A stretch of 45,370 nucleotides of DNA from JABMRP01 sp964444795 (GCA_964444795.1 CAYUIQ010000039.1:1-45370); one strand, 5' to 3'; shown: positions 34,607-44,090, counted from the first letter of the stretch. Made by a program: numbers and translations. The notes: generated by a model from the letters alone, not told the origin.

Positions 34607-37227
34607 TGCAGGTTTACCCACTTCCGTAGCAGCCATTCACCGAGCAAGAGTCCCACCACGCCGCCGAAGAACAGCCAGGTGAGCCATAGGGGAAAGACTC
34701 TTTTGGATATTTCGATCTTGGGAGTCGCGTCGATCCGGTCGACCAGTTGGTGTACGTCGGCCAGTTCATAGCTTCGGCCGCCGGAGTTGGCGGCGGCAAT
34801 CGCCTGCTGAACCGCCAGATCCCGATTCGGATTCCGCCGCTCGATCGGATCGCTGGTCTTCACCTTGAAGGTCGCCTCGACCGGGTCCCCGGTGACCGGG
34901 TCGGTGACGCGGACGAAATAGTCGCCATCGGTAAAGACGGGAAATCTCGTCTGGAAGACGCCGTCGCGCACCCGGGTCAAGGTGAGATGCTGGATATCGT
35001 CTCCGCCCGTGTCGCGGCGGGGAAGGATCAACTCGCCTTGGAGTTTCGGCTGGGGATCGGCTTCGGCCGCTTCGAGGATCCTCGACAATTCCGCATCGGT
35101 CAGCGCCTTGTAGTTTTCATCGTACGCGTCGACGGTCAATATGACGTCGTCCTCGGCCCGATACCTGAGCCGGTCGGTGCGCGGCACGAACCGCTTCTGG
35201 CTTCCCAGGGCGTGGCTCAGCCCGAGCCGGTGGATCATCTGTCCCCAAAACTGCCGGTAGTAGCGTTCGCCGAACTTTCGCCGCAGCCGCCACGTCTCGT
35301 TGAAGCCGAGATAGACCACCTCGCCCTTGCCGTATTTGCGAATCGCGATCAGCGGTTGATGGGCAGCCCCGCGCGATCCTTCAGGAGCGGCTTCCCGCGC
35401 GGGATCGGAAGAGAATTCGCCCCCGGCGCCGCCGGGTCCGGCCGCGCCGGGAATCCCGCCGCCGATGGTCCCGCAAAGGTCTCGCGGATGTTCGGCCAGG
35501 ACTCGCGTGTCGGAATGCAGGCCGTCGACCCGGGCGTACCAAGGCAACGGGCCGAGGTTCTTCCATGCTTCGGTCAAGTCGTCGCCGGCGGGGCCAAGGC
35601 GCATGAAATCGATACGATCGGCCCAGGGAGTTAACTGCAACTCGAATTCCGCGGCGTCCTCGATCCGCGCGCCCGGTGAGGCACCGGCGCCCGAATGGAA
35701 CTTCACCGGCAGCATCTTCTCCAGTTCGGTTCCGACGAGTTCGGCGGGTCCGAATTGCTGTCCGGAAAGGACCACCAACCCGCCGCCGAAATCGCGAACG
35801 AACTCCTCGGTCCACTGGCGGAATTGGGGGTTCAACGCGGACGCCGGCAAATCGCCCAGGAAAATCACGTCGTATTGGAAGAACTCTTTGCGCGAGGGGC
35901 GCAAATCGGAGAGGAACATCTCCTGGGCCTGTTTCACCCGCGGATGGGACAGGCGAAGATAGGTGCGAAAACCTTCCTGCCCGACGAGCCGATCGCGATG
36001 GAACACCTCCTTGATGAATCGCCACTCCCAGTTGGGTTCGTTCTCGACGAACAGCACGCGGAGGAATTCGTCGCGAACGGTGACCTCGCGCTGGTGGCGG
36101 TTGTTTTCGTATCCCGCTTCGCCGGTCAATTGGTCGACGGCCACCTCAAAGACAAGCCGCCCGGCATCCTTGGGAACAAACGGAAACTCGTGGCTCTCCG
36201 ACGGCCCGGCCAGGACGACGGTCTTCTCTCCCACGGGAATCACTTCGTCTTGGGCCTCGCCGGTCGAGTCGAGCCGGCGGGCGGTGACGGTCACCTTGAC
36301 CGACTCCTTGTCGAAGCCGTGTTGGAGGAGGACGACGGTGACGGTCGACCGTTCGTCCTTCTTCATCATCAACGGAGCGTCGAGGTTGACCGAGAGGTCG
36401 TCGGCCCGCGTGGCGCCGATTCCCACGGTGCAGATTTTCGCGCCCAGTCGCTTGGCCGCCGCCAGGGGCCTCTTACCGGTATTCTGGTTGAAATCGCTGA
36501 AGATCACCAGCCCGGCAAGATTGCCGGCCGAATGGCGCCGCTGGAGCGCGTCCAGCGCGGTCCCCAGCGCGGAGACCTCGCCGTCGGCCGTCAACTGCTC
36601 GGCCAGGTAGGGACCGTCGACCAGACCGTCGCCGCCCGGCGAGAGTTTCAGCGAGCGAACGCCTTGGGCCGTGTCAAAGACAAATGCTTGCAGACGCACC
36701 TTTTCCTGGAGCTTGTCCAGCAGATTGTCGTCCTGCCGGCGGAACAGGCTTTTGACGTAATCGATCCGCGCCGGCGGCGGGGCGTTGGGGTCGGTGGAGC
36801 CGGTCACCTCGGCATCGTTGCCGACCGCTTTGGCCAGTTTTTCCCGTTGGTTTTCGTCGAGCCGGTCGGATCGATCGCGGATCGCCATGCTGTCGGTCCC
36901 GTCGACCAATAGCCACAGCAGCGGCCGCGCCTGGCGAGTGATCGTCAGGGTGAGGATCGGCTCGGCCAGCATCAACAACAGCAGACAGAGAGAGGTGGCC
37001 CGGAACAGGGCCAGCACGCATCGCGCGCCGGCGTGAGTGTGGTTTTGGAATCGGATGTAGAAGACGATCGCCGTGAAGATCAGCGCGGCGCAGCCGAAGA
37101 GCAACCAGGCGGGTCCCTCGGCGGCCCACGGCGCGGCCAGCGACACATCGAAGTCGGTGACCGATTCGGTGCCTTTCAGGCCGAGCAAACGCCCGAGAAG
37201 TTTCGAGATGGTTTCGGATAGATTCAT
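34603..37227 (-). CDS. Membrane protein with VWA-like region and glutamine-amidotransferase-like fold
   Basis: This 874-aa protein has two N-terminal membrane helices (about 41-58 and 71-97) and one close to the C-terminus (PLWLTWLFFGGVVGLLLGEWLL). Between them, a VWA-like domain begins with LLVDGTDSM: the adhesion motif reads D109-G-T111-D-S113 instead of DxSxS. A Rossmann-like region (LRVLFVENEPNWEWRF, VIFLGDLPAS, GGGLVVLSG) resembles the class I glutamine amidotransferase-like domain found in related planctomycete proteins; I see no catalytic Cys in the usual place. The start ATG 37227 makes a 4-bp overlap with the upstream BatA-like gene, and the stop overlaps the next gene by 4 bp. It is part of the same envelope complex. 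Confidence 0.8.
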   Translation of the reverse strand: MNLSETISKLLGRLLGLKGTESVTDFDVSLAAPWAAEGPAWLLFGCAALIFTAIVFYIRFQNHTHAGARCVLALFRATSLCLLLLMLAEPILTLTITRQARPLLWLLVDGTDSMAIRDRSDRLDENQREKLAKAVGNDAEVTGSTDPNAPPPARIDYVKSLFRRQDDNLLDKLQEKVRLQAFVFDTAQGVRSLKLSPGGDGLVDGPYLAEQLTADGEVSALGTALDALQRRHSAGNLAGLVIFSDFNQNTGKRPLAAAKRLGAKICTVGIGATRADDLSVNLDAPLMMKKDERSTVTVVLLQHGFDKESVKVTVTARRLDSTGEAQDEVIPVGEKTVVLAGPSESHEFPFVPKDAGRLVFEVAVDQLTGEAGYENNRHQREVTVRDEFLRVLFVENEPNWEWRFIKEVFHRDRLVGQEGFRTYLRLSHPRVKQAQEMFLSDLRPSRKEFFQYDVIFLGDLPASALNPQFRQWTEEFVRDFGGGLVVLSGQQFGPAELVGTELEKMLPVKFHSGAGASPGARIEDAAEFELQLTPWADRIDFMRLGPAGDDLTEAWKNLGPLPWYARVDGLHSDTRVLAEHPRDLCGTIGGGIPGAAGPGGAGGEFSSDPAREAAPEGSRGAAHQPLIAIRKYGKGEVVYLGFNETWRLRRKFGERYYRQFWGQMIHRLGLSHALGSQKRFVPRTDRLRYRAEDDVILTVDAYDENYKALTDAELSRILEAAEADPQPKLQGELILPRRDTGGDDIQHLTLTRVRDGVFQTRFPVFTDGDYFVRVTDPVTGDPVEATFKVKTSDPIERRNPNRDLAVQQAIAAANSGGRSYELADVHQLVDRIDATPKIEISKRVFPLWLTWLFFGGVVGLLLGEWLLRKWVNLQ

Positions 37228-39791
37228 GCAGTTCGCTCCCCGCTCCGTGCAGCCCGAGTCAAGATCACCAGTTCCAAGAGCAAGCAAGCCAAGACGGCCC
37301 CGGCAATCCACTTCCACGACTTTGCTCCGTGGAGTTGAGCCTGCCGAAAATTGCCGAGCGAGAAAACGGCGCCCGTCTCCGTCACCGCGTCGGTCCGTCC
37401 TCGCCGAGCGCGTTGCTCGATCTCGTCGGCGGTCAGCAGTTGGGATTCATCCGCCGGACCGTTGACCGCCAGCGGAATCGTCCACATCGTCGTCCCCAGC
37501 CCTTCGGTGGACGACTCCTCGCCGCGCTTGGCCGTGACGCGATACAGCCCTCGCTGGGTGACGCCGGCGACGGTGATCCCGTAACGGTTGGCCCCGACCG
37601 CGTCAACGGAGAGGAATTCTTCCGGGTGGCCGGGACCGACGAGCGTGACCTGCGCGGTTCGCTCGGCCGCCGACACGGGCAGGACGAAGGCTCGCTGCGA
37701 ACCGACGTTGCGCACCGGCAGCGTGCTTCGAAGCATATCGCGGAACACACGATCGAAGACCATCACCGAGTTCATCAGCGTGAACGTGTTCCAACTGGGG
37801 TACACGCCGCTGGTGACCAGCAGTACCTTGCCGCGGCCGATGCGGCGCTCGACCAGGAACGGCCATCCGTTGTCGTACCTTGCCACGACCAGGAATCCCG
37901 TCTCCTCGGCCCGTTGCTCGATGGGTCCGGCGTCGGCTTCGGACTCCGCCGGATCGGTCCAGAGGAGCCAGGAGGGTTCGAGTTGGCTGCGCTGGGTTTC
38001 GAGCGTTGCCCACTCGTCTCGATCGCCGGCCGACGACTTGCGCTGGCTCTCCAACTGCCGCAATTCGGCCATCCGGCGGTCAATCTCCTCGATCTGGTCC
38101 CGGCGCTGCTGGAGTTGTTCCCGGGTGCGGCCCGTCATGACTTCCTTCAGGCGGTCGTCGTCGAGCGCTTCGACCACCTTGGAGAAAATCGGTCCGCGGT
38201 ACATTTCCCGGAGAAACTCCTCGGGTTCATCGAGAAGGAAATAGTCGTGGCTCTTGAGACTGTCGTAGTCGAGTTGAAAGACGTCGCCGCTGGTCGAGCC
38301 GAGTGGTTGGCCGACGGTTTGAGGGGCCAGCGAAGTAGGCAGGATTCCCAGTCCGTCGAGCCAGGCCGCTTCGTCCCACTGGGCCGGATCGAAATCGCCT
38401 CCCGCGGCGATCACCAGATTGCCGCCTTGCTCGACGTACTCCCGCAAGAGCTCGACTTTCTCGCCGGAACCGGGGGTTTCCACTCCGGCGATCACCACCA
38501 AGCGAGCGTCTTCCAGGAGGCTGCGGTCGAGTTGCTCGATTCGCCGTGTCTTAAGGTCGATGACTTGCCGTTTGCCCTGGCTGGGATCGGTCTTGGGAGC
38601 CAGGTATTGGCGCAGCCGGTAGGTTTCTCCGAAGCGGTCCCGGCGGGGATCTTCTTCGTCGCCCAATTGATCGATAAACACCACCGGCAAGGTGGCCACG
38701 ATGGGAACGGCGAGGAACCGCTCGTCGTCGGCCTTCAGGGCGTCCAACGAACCACCCCGGCCGGCGGAGATCGAGACGCGAGCGGTCGCCGTCGCGGTCC
38801 GGCCCTTGCTCCGCTCGGAGTCTTCCAGCATCTCGAAGTCGGCCCGGGAAAACAGGTACGGCTCGAACCGTATCTCGCTTCCCGACCCCGAACCCGGTTG
38901 CAAGTCGAGGGTCTGCGTCTCGATGGTCTCGCCGTTGACGCTCAAGGTCACGTCGACGTCGCTCTTGGTTTCGGGACCTTCGTAGCGGATCTTGGCCAGG
39001 AAGACCGTCGGGTTGCGCAGATCGGCAACGCCGTCCTGGATTTGGAAATCGGAAATCCAGGCGTTGTCGACCGGTCCCTCGGGCTCGACCCGCACGACGT
39101 CGACCGGGGAGGGAAGCTCCTCGATGCGCGCCGCCAGCGATTGCACCGGCCAGTCGGCGACCTGCCGATCGGTCAGCAGAACGATTCGCTTCGCCGCCGG
39201 ATCTTCAACCCGCCCGCACGCTTGCAGGGCACGATCGACGGTCTCGTGCGGCCGGGTATCCTGATCGACCGGTTCGACGGTGTCCAGGGCGTCGAGCGCT
39301 TCGTCCTTGGTGAAGTAGGCGTCGTTGCTGTATCCACTGGCTGGGCCACAGGTGGGCACCACCGAGATGCGGCTGTCGGGCGGCAGGCCGTCGATCACCT
39401 CGCGAGCGCGGTCTTTTGCCTCGTCCAACAGCGTTCGGTCTTGCTGCTGCTGGCCTTCGATTTCCTGGCCGACCACGTAGCCCATGCTCAGGCTGTTGTC
39501 GATCAGCAGTACGGCATGGACCGGTTGACTGGATCCGACCTCCCCTTGAGAGCTTCCGAAGAATGGCTGGGCCATCGCCGCGCCGAAGGCCAGAATGCAA
39601 AACGTCCGCAAGGCCAGGAGCAGAAGATCTCGCAACTGAACGGCCCGGCGACTGCGAAAGATCGCCTGTCGCAGAAACTCCATCGCCGCCCACTCGCGGG
39701 TCTTGTAGCGCTGCCGGTTGAGCAGATGGATCAGGACCGGCCCGGCGGCGGCAATCAAGCCGGCGACGGCAAACCAGGGGGTAAGAAACAT
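37224..39791 (-). CDS. BatA-like membrane protein with VWA domain
   Basis: This 855-aa protein opens with the BatA N-terminal domain: a first helix at residues 5-24, then LIHLLNRQRYKTREWAAMEF, and a second helix at about 54-75. A VWA domain follows, with an intact adhesion motif D98-N-S100-L-S102. A long middle part includes a GATase-like segment (VVIAGVETPGSGEK, GGNLVIAAGG) and a short coiled-coil (about 560-600), and the protein ends with a membrane helix (WIAGAVLACLLLELVIL). The intact metal site separates it from the downstream paralogue-like protein, whose motif is altered. It leads the tightly overlapping four-gene block and follows a prenyltransferase-repeat gene by 77 bp. Confidence 0.85.
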   Translation of the reverse strand: MFLTPWFAVAGLIAAAGPVLIHLLNRQRYKTREWAAMEFLRQAIFRSRRAVQLRDLLLLALRTFCILAFGAAMAQPFFGSSQGEVGSSQPVHAVLLIDNSLSMGYVVGQEIEGQQQQDRTLLDEAKDRAREVIDGLPPDSRISVVPTCGPASGYSNDAYFTKDEALDALDTVEPVDQDTRPHETVDRALQACGRVEDPAAKRIVLLTDRQVADWPVQSLAARIEELPSPVDVVRVEPEGPVDNAWISDFQIQDGVADLRNPTVFLAKIRYEGPETKSDVDVTLSVNGETIETQTLDLQPGSGSGSEIRFEPYLFSRADFEMLEDSERSKGRTATATARVSISAGRGGSLDALKADDERFLAVPIVATLPVVFIDQLGDEEDPRRDRFGETYRLRQYLAPKTDPSQGKRQVIDLKTRRIEQLDRSLLEDARLVVIAGVETPGSGEKVELLREYVEQGGNLVIAAGGDFDPAQWDEAAWLDGLGILPTSLAPQTVGQPLGSTSGDVFQLDYDSLKSHDYFLLDEPEEFLREMYRGPIFSKVVEALDDDRLKEVMTGRTREQLQQRRDQIEEIDRRMAELRQLESQRKSSAGDRDEWATLETQRSQLEPSWLLWTDPAESEADAGPIEQRAEETGFLVVARYDNGWPFLVERRIGRGKVLLVTSGVYPSWNTFTLMNSVMVFDRVFRDMLRSTLPVRNVGSQRAFVLPVSAAERTAQVTLVGPGHPEEFLSVDAVGANRYGITVAGVTQRGLYRVTAKRGEESSTEGLGTTMWTIPLAVNGPADESQLLTADEIEQRARRGRTDAVTETGAVFSLGNFRQAQLHGAKSWKWIAGAVLACLLLELVILTRAARSGERTA

Positions 39792-39820
39792 GGGTGGTCG
39801 TTCGGGGCTGAGGGTGAGGG

Positions 39821-39895
39821 ATTCTTACTTGCGTGGTTCTTGCTTCGGGGTTCTTACTTCGGGGAATCTTACCTGGGTGGCTCTTGCTTGGGTGG
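39821..39895. repeat. About 15-bp tandem repeats running across a stop codon
   Basis: Plus-strand units are ATTCTTACTTGCGTGG (39821-39836), TTCTTGCTTCGGGG (39837-39850), TTCTTACTTCGGGGA (39851-39865), ATCTTACCTGGGTGG (39866-39880) and CTCTTGCTTGGGTGG (39881-39895). The minus-strand stop TAA (39871-39869) lies inside the fourth unit. The same array therefore encodes the C-terminal KQEPP-type residues and continues into non-coding DNA. Confidence 0.8.
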
Positions 39896-41104
39896 TTCCT
39901 GCTGAAACTGTTCCTGGAGGCTGCTGATTCTTCCTTCCTGCAGGATGGGCAAATATCGATTGGGCATGGCGAGGATAAAACAGGCCGCGCTGGTCATGTA
40001 AAGGTCGCCCGGCTTGCCGCCCACCTGGCCGCTGGCCGCCCATTTCCCGTCTTCCTGCTGACAGGCAACGAGGCTGTTGCGCAACAGAGGGTAACAAGTT
40101 TCCCAACGCTGGCCTCCGACCTGATATAAGGCCTGGCCGACATAGTAGAGCGTGTAGGGATCGAACGGCGCCGCGCCGGTATCCGCGTCGCATTTCTCGC
40201 GGATGGCTTTTTCGATGATCTCCATGTTCTTTTCGATGCGCCAGTCGTCGTACTGGGCAAACTCCTGGAGACACACGACCCCGGCGGCGGCCATGGCGAC
40301 GGTGGCGTTTCCCCCGCCCTTGCTGTAGGTGAACTGGCCGGGGTGTTTCTTCTGTTCTTCCTCACTGGCGGAATGGGAACAACCCTGGGGCGTGTAGTGC
40401 TGGCGAACGCTCTGGATGGCCAGTTCGACCGCCTCCGGGGGCACCTCGAGCCCGCTGTCCATGGCGCTGCGCAGCGCCTTGGCCTGCATCACCGCCAGGC
40501 TCAGGTCGTGCCCGCGCGATTGCGGCTTGGCCACGTAATCCCAGCCGCCGTCGTGGCATTGCGTCTGCACGATCAACTTCAGCGCGCGTTCCAACAGCGG
40601 GCCGAGATCCCGGTCGTTGCTCATCCCATGGGCCTGGCCGAGCACGAAGGTCGCCAGTCCGTGGTTGTACATCCCGCGCCGTTGGTCGGCGATGTTCAAT
40701 AAGCCTGACGGTTTGGCGTTGGAGACGACGTAGGTCAAAGCCTGCTGGCACTTCTTGCCGTAATACCCGCGTCCCGGCACATGCCCGTCGGCAAGATAGG
40801 CCAGGGCTCCCATGCCAACCAGGCCGAGGTCGTTGGACGACCAGTTTCCCGCTTCTTGGTTCCGGGCCAGCCAGCGCAGACCGTCTTCCAGGGCAGCTTC
40901 GCTCTGGGGCGTTACTTCCCAATCGCCTTCCGCGCGGGCCGTCGAAACACAACAGACCGTCGCGGCCAGCACGATCAGAGCGAGGATCGGCCGATGGAGA
41001 TCGGTCACGAGACAGGAAAAGAATCGGGGCGGCGAAAACTCTCGCAGCCGAGGTATTCGGAGGCGGAACCCGTGCGAATCGTCGGCAAACCGGCCCACTT
41101 TCAT
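39869..41104 (-). CDS. Exported prenyltransferase/squalene-cyclase-repeat (alpha-toroid) protein
   Basis: The protein has an N-terminal hydrophobic segment (PILALIVLAATVCCVSTARA) consistent with export, then about 310 residues of alpha/alpha repeats of the squalene-hopene cyclase/prenyltransferase type: QNQEAGNW-like text (LARNQEAGNWSS), QTQCHDGGWDYV, GGGNATVAMAAAGVVCLQE and CQQEDGKWA. No DxDD catalytic motif is visible, so cyclase activity is unlikely; a binding or scaffolding role is more plausible. The start is uncertain: ATG 41104 gives a long charged lead before the signal; GTG 41008 would give a compact 26-residue signal peptide; ATG 41128 is also possible. The C-terminus is a QEPPKQEPP repeat. 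It precedes the BatA-like gene by 77 bp, as in other planctomycete clusters of this kind. Confidence 0.78.
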   Translation of the reverse strand: MKVGRFADDSHGFRLRIPRLREFSPPRFFSCLVTDLHRPILALIVLAATVCCVSTARAEGDWEVTPQSEAALEDGLRWLARNQEAGNWSSNDLGLVGMGALAYLADGHVPGRGYYGKKCQQALTYVVSNAKPSGLLNIADQRRGMYNHGLATFVLGQAHGMSNDRDLGPLLERALKLIVQTQCHDGGWDYVAKPQSRGHDLSLAVMQAKALRSAMDSGLEVPPEAVELAIQSVRQHYTPQGCSHSASEEEQKKHPGQFTYSKGGGNATVAMAAAGVVCLQEFAQYDDWRIEKNMEIIEKAIREKCDADTGAAPFDPYTLYYVGQALYQVGGQRWETCYPLLRNSLVACQQEDGKWAASGQVGGKPGDLYMTSAACFILAMPNRYLPILQEGRISSLQEQFQQEPPKQEPPR

Positions 41105-41190
41105 ATCTCGTCCCGTTCCGGGAGGCATCGCTTTGGGTGCGAACTCCCTCTGATGCAGGTGTCTACAGATGTGCGGCCGCAACTCCTCTG

Positions 41191-41219
41191 AGTGTGAGTG
41201 GTCGAAAACCGCTTGTCAA
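41191..41219 (-). promoter_or_regulatory. Likely promoter of the prenyltransferase-repeat / BatA / MoxR cluster
   Basis: On the minus strand: TTGACA (41219-41214), 17 bp, CACACT (41196-41191). The -35 is perfect and the -10 weak (A2 and T6 conserved). It gives a leader of about 80 nt to the ATG at 41104 and may drive the long cluster that follows. Confidence 0.5.
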
Positions 41220-41612
41220 GGTTTTTCTCCGATTCAGTCCAGTTTCGTCGATTGGGAAGCTCTCAGCCGGCCAAGGATCGGGGTAGAATAAAGGATTGGG
41301 GTAGAATACGGTCCCTCAGTCGGTTTCCGTGAAGCAGCGAAAGAGGAACGGGCATCCACGGCGATCGCGCATGGGACGGATTCGTGGTCACGCCCATCGC
41401 CCGATACCCGGAGAAACGGGAAGAGGTGCATCGAGGGCGAAGCGCGGGTTCGTGGGGACCCATCCCGGCCGGAAAGGACCCCGGCACCGAACCCACTCTC
41501 CAAGTCGAGCTCGCCGACCAAGCAGTCCCGGCCAGTCAACCGACGTCCAGCGGATTCTCGGCGGCCGGACGTCAGCCCGGCTCGTCCGAGATCGCGATTT
41601 CTCGACGCACCG
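41220..41612. other. Gene-free stretch upstream of the envelope cluster
   Basis: No convincing gene lies between the promoter above and the end of the DUF11-repeat gene. Open frames here have the Arg/Ser/Pro-rich composition of chance GC-rich frames. Two copies of GGGGTAGAATA lie close together (about 41278-41305, plus strand). Each holds a TAGAAT box, but no gene starts downstream of them on that strand. Confidence 0.6.
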
Positions 41613-44090
41613 TTACGGCTTCGGAGGAGCCACCGTGGGTTGTCCCGGTTGCACGGCCGCGTTGGGATCGGCATTCTGCGGCACGGAACTGGTGTTCGGC
41701 GGCATGTCCGTCGGCGGCACGACCGCGTTGGGGTCGACCGGGATGGGCGGCAGGATGCTCGACTCGGGCAGTGCGGTCGGGGGAATCCCCTCGGGCTGCC
41801 GCCGGTCGGCCGTTCGCAACACCGCACTGTTGAGCGTCCGCGGCTGCACGACCGTCGAAGCCGCGGCCTCCGTTTGCCCCGAATCGTAGAAGTGGGTGGT
41901 CTCTTCTCCAGCCAACTTCGTACCCAGCGAAGGACAGCGCAGTTCGGCGCGGAAGACGTGATTGCCGGGCGTTTGCGCCCGCGAGGTGATCTTCAGCACG
42001 ACTTCCTTGCCCGCACCCAGCGAGTGGATGGGGTTAAACTGGACTTGTCCCGGGGCGAGTTGGTGCTCTCCTCCTTCGACGGTGACCGGTTCGACGCCTT
42101 GCGAGAAGAACGCCAAGATCTCGACGTTTTCGGCCGTCTTGCTTCCCCGGTTGGCAACCCGGATCTCGTAGACCGTGTCCGCGCCCACCGGCATCGGCCC
42201 CGCCGGATCGCTCACGGCCAAAACCAGATCGGCGATGGCCTCGACGCGGGTCGCCGTGGCGTGGGAGGCGGTCAGGTCCTCGCCCGTCGCAACGACCTCC
42301 AAACGGCTGGCTCCAGCGGAGACCAACTGGCATTGGAGTTGGAGAACCTGCTCCGCGCCGGGGGCCAAATCGGCAAGCGCCCACGATACCTTCTCACCCT
42401 CGGCGTCCGGCTTCGCTTCGTGGCTGCCGGAAAGGAACTTGGCTCCCGAGGGAATTCGGGCCGTCACCGCGACGGTTTCGGCCGGCGCGTTGCCCGGGTT
42501 GCTGACTCGGATCCGATAGATGGCCGTCGTGCCGACGTACTGAACGGCGGGGCCTTCCGAATGGACCTGCAGGTTCGCGCGGCGAACGAGAATCGCCTCG
42601 GTCAGCCCGGTGTGCAGGTCGCCGTCGGCGTTGGCTTCCACCTTGATTGTCAGATTGCCCGTCTGCCGCGCGGTCAACTCGACTTCGATGACCTCCGTCG
42701 CTCCGGCGGCCAACACGCCCACCGTGTGGTTAGCCGGCGCGCTGCCTTGCCCCAGGGGATACAACACGAGGCTCACGTTCTCGGCCTCGCCGCTGCCCGG
42801 ATTGGAGACTTCGAGCTTGAAGATCCGCGTCTTGCCGAAGAGCACTTCGCGCGGGCCGTCCAGCTTGATGGCCAGCTTGGGCTCCTGCACTTCGATCACC
42901 GTCTGCGAGGCGGCCGGCCGGTGAGTCCACCGCACGCCCAGATCGAAAGGACGACTCTCGCGCGGAACGATCCGCAACGTAAGTTTCTGGTCGGACTTGG
43001 CTTCCAGGCGTCCCAATTGCCAGCGAAACTGGCCGTCGCTCTCGGCCGGCGGTTGCGAACGGGTCGCGCCCGTGCTGGCCTCGGCACCTTGCACCTCCGC
43101 CCAACTCGGAATATCGATCGAGACCACCACCTCTTCGGCGGCCACGTCGCCGGCGTTGCGAATCGTCACTTGGTAGGCCGATTCCTTGCCTATCATAATC
43201 TGGCGGGGGCCAAGTGTTTCGATGCTGATGCTCGGGCTGCGTTGCACGAACAGGACACCGGGACGTTGGTGCGCCGGGGCGGCCATTGGCTGGGAAGTCG
43301 CGGCGGCCGACGGGGTGGCGGCCGACGGGGCATTGTCCGCGCCTGCGGAGGCGTCGATGTGCGGCAGATCGGCTCGCTTCTGGCCCCCGAGTTGGCCGGA
43401 GAGTTCCCCTGGGCCGGCCGTTCGCGCCGGGAACGTCGTCGGTGGAGCCGCTGTGGTTCCCGGCAGGGCGCCGTACGTCGCCGGCTGACGGATCAGCGAG
43501 GACTGGCCCGACGGGAGTGGTTTCGGGGTCGTGGCCGAAGGCTGGCCGGGTGATGCCGATTCCGGAGACGCTCCCGGTTTGGGGCCCGGGTGGGGGGTGG
43601 TTGCGGCGGTTCCGCCGAATGGAGACTGGCGTGCCGCCGTTAGCCGCTGGTGGAGCGATCCGCTACCGGAGGAGGTCGAACTCCCGCCCGTCGTGGCCGG
43701 CGACTGACGTGGCGTGGCCACCGGAGCGGCCGGCGGTCGGGGTAACTGGGTCTGGCCACGGGTCGGCAAGGGCGGCGCACTGGGAATCGACCGGGTTGTC
43801 GATTTGGCGGCCGCGGTGCGTGTCGAGCCGGTGGCGGCCGATGACCCCGTACGCGATGTTCCCGTGTGCCGATGCTGGTGTGCGCTCGACCGGCTTGCGC
43901 CGGAGCGCGAACTCGACGGCCGGTTTTCCGTCGGACTGCCAAAGAGCGTGTTTCCGAAGTCGTCAATCTGCTCGAAGAGCGACTTGCTCTGTGGACGGTG
44001 GTGGGTTTGGGCTCGTGCGGAGTGGGAGCTTCCCACCCAAACGGTGGTTCCCAACAGTGCGATGGCCAGCGAAAACGACCTGTGGCTCAT
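41613..44090 (-). CDS. Secreted DUF11-repeat protein with long Ser/Thr/Pro-rich linker
   Basis: This 825-aa protein has a signal peptide ending SHSARAQ (about residue 27). A low-complexity Ser/Thr/Pro/Ala-rich stretch (about 30-275) precedes four Ig-like DUF11-type domains (about 280-395, 396-500, 505-635 and 636-755), each with a strand such as YQVTIRNAGDVAAEEVVVSI, IYRIRVSNPGNAPAETVAV or YEIRVANRGSKTAENVEILA. A Pro/Asn-rich tail ends QPTVAPPKP. DUF11 domains are structural and occur in bacterial surface proteins; planctomycetes carry many. No sortase motif or membrane anchor is seen at the C-terminus. It is divergent from folP and separated from the downstream cluster by about 500 bp, so it is probably its own transcript. 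Confidence 0.85.
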   Translation of the reverse strand: MSHRSFSLAIALLGTTVWVGSSHSARAQTHHRPQSKSLFEQIDDFGNTLFGSPTENRPSSSRSGASRSSAHQHRHTGTSRTGSSAATGSTRTAAAKSTTRSIPSAPPLPTRGQTQLPRPPAAPVATPRQSPATTGGSSTSSGSGSLHQRLTAARQSPFGGTAATTPHPGPKPGASPESASPGQPSATTPKPLPSGQSSLIRQPATYGALPGTTAAPPTTFPARTAGPGELSGQLGGQKRADLPHIDASAGADNAPSAATPSAAATSQPMAAPAHQRPGVLFVQRSPSISIETLGPRQIMIGKESAYQVTIRNAGDVAAEEVVVSIDIPSWAEVQGAEASTGATRSQPPAESDGQFRWQLGRLEAKSDQKLTLRIVPRESRPFDLGVRWTHRPAASQTVIEVQEPKLAIKLDGPREVLFGKTRIFKLEVSNPGSGEAENVSLVLYPLGQGSAPANHTVGVLAAGATEVIEVELTARQTGNLTIKVEANADGDLHTGLTEAILVRRANLQVHSEGPAVQYVGTTAIYRIRVSNPGNAPAETVAVTARIPSGAKFLSGSHEAKPDAEGEKVSWALADLAPGAEQVLQLQCQLVSAGASRLEVVATGEDLTASHATATRVEAIADLVLAVSDPAGPMPVGADTVYEIRVANRGSKTAENVEILAFFSQGVEPVTVEGGEHQLAPGQVQFNPIHSLGAGKEVVLKITSRAQTPGNHVFRAELRCPSLGTKLAGEETTHFYDSGQTEAAASTVVQPRTLNSAVLRTADRRQPEGIPPTALPESSILPPIPVDPNAVVPPTDMPPNTSSVPQNADPNAAVQPGQPTVAPPKP

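Noticed and set aside
37329..39905. An 858-codon plus-strand open frame opposite the BatA-like gene
   Set aside because: It is antisense to a gene with a clear BatA N-terminus and VWA motif and shows no domain itself.
39869..41104. Active squalene-hopene cyclase
   Set aside because: The alpha/alpha repeats fit the fold, but the length is about half that of a cyclase and no DxDD motif is visible.
41640..43553. A 637-codon plus-strand open frame opposite the DUF11-repeat gene
   Set aside because: The Arg-rich composition mirrors the sense codon usage; the sense frame has four repeated Ig-like domains.
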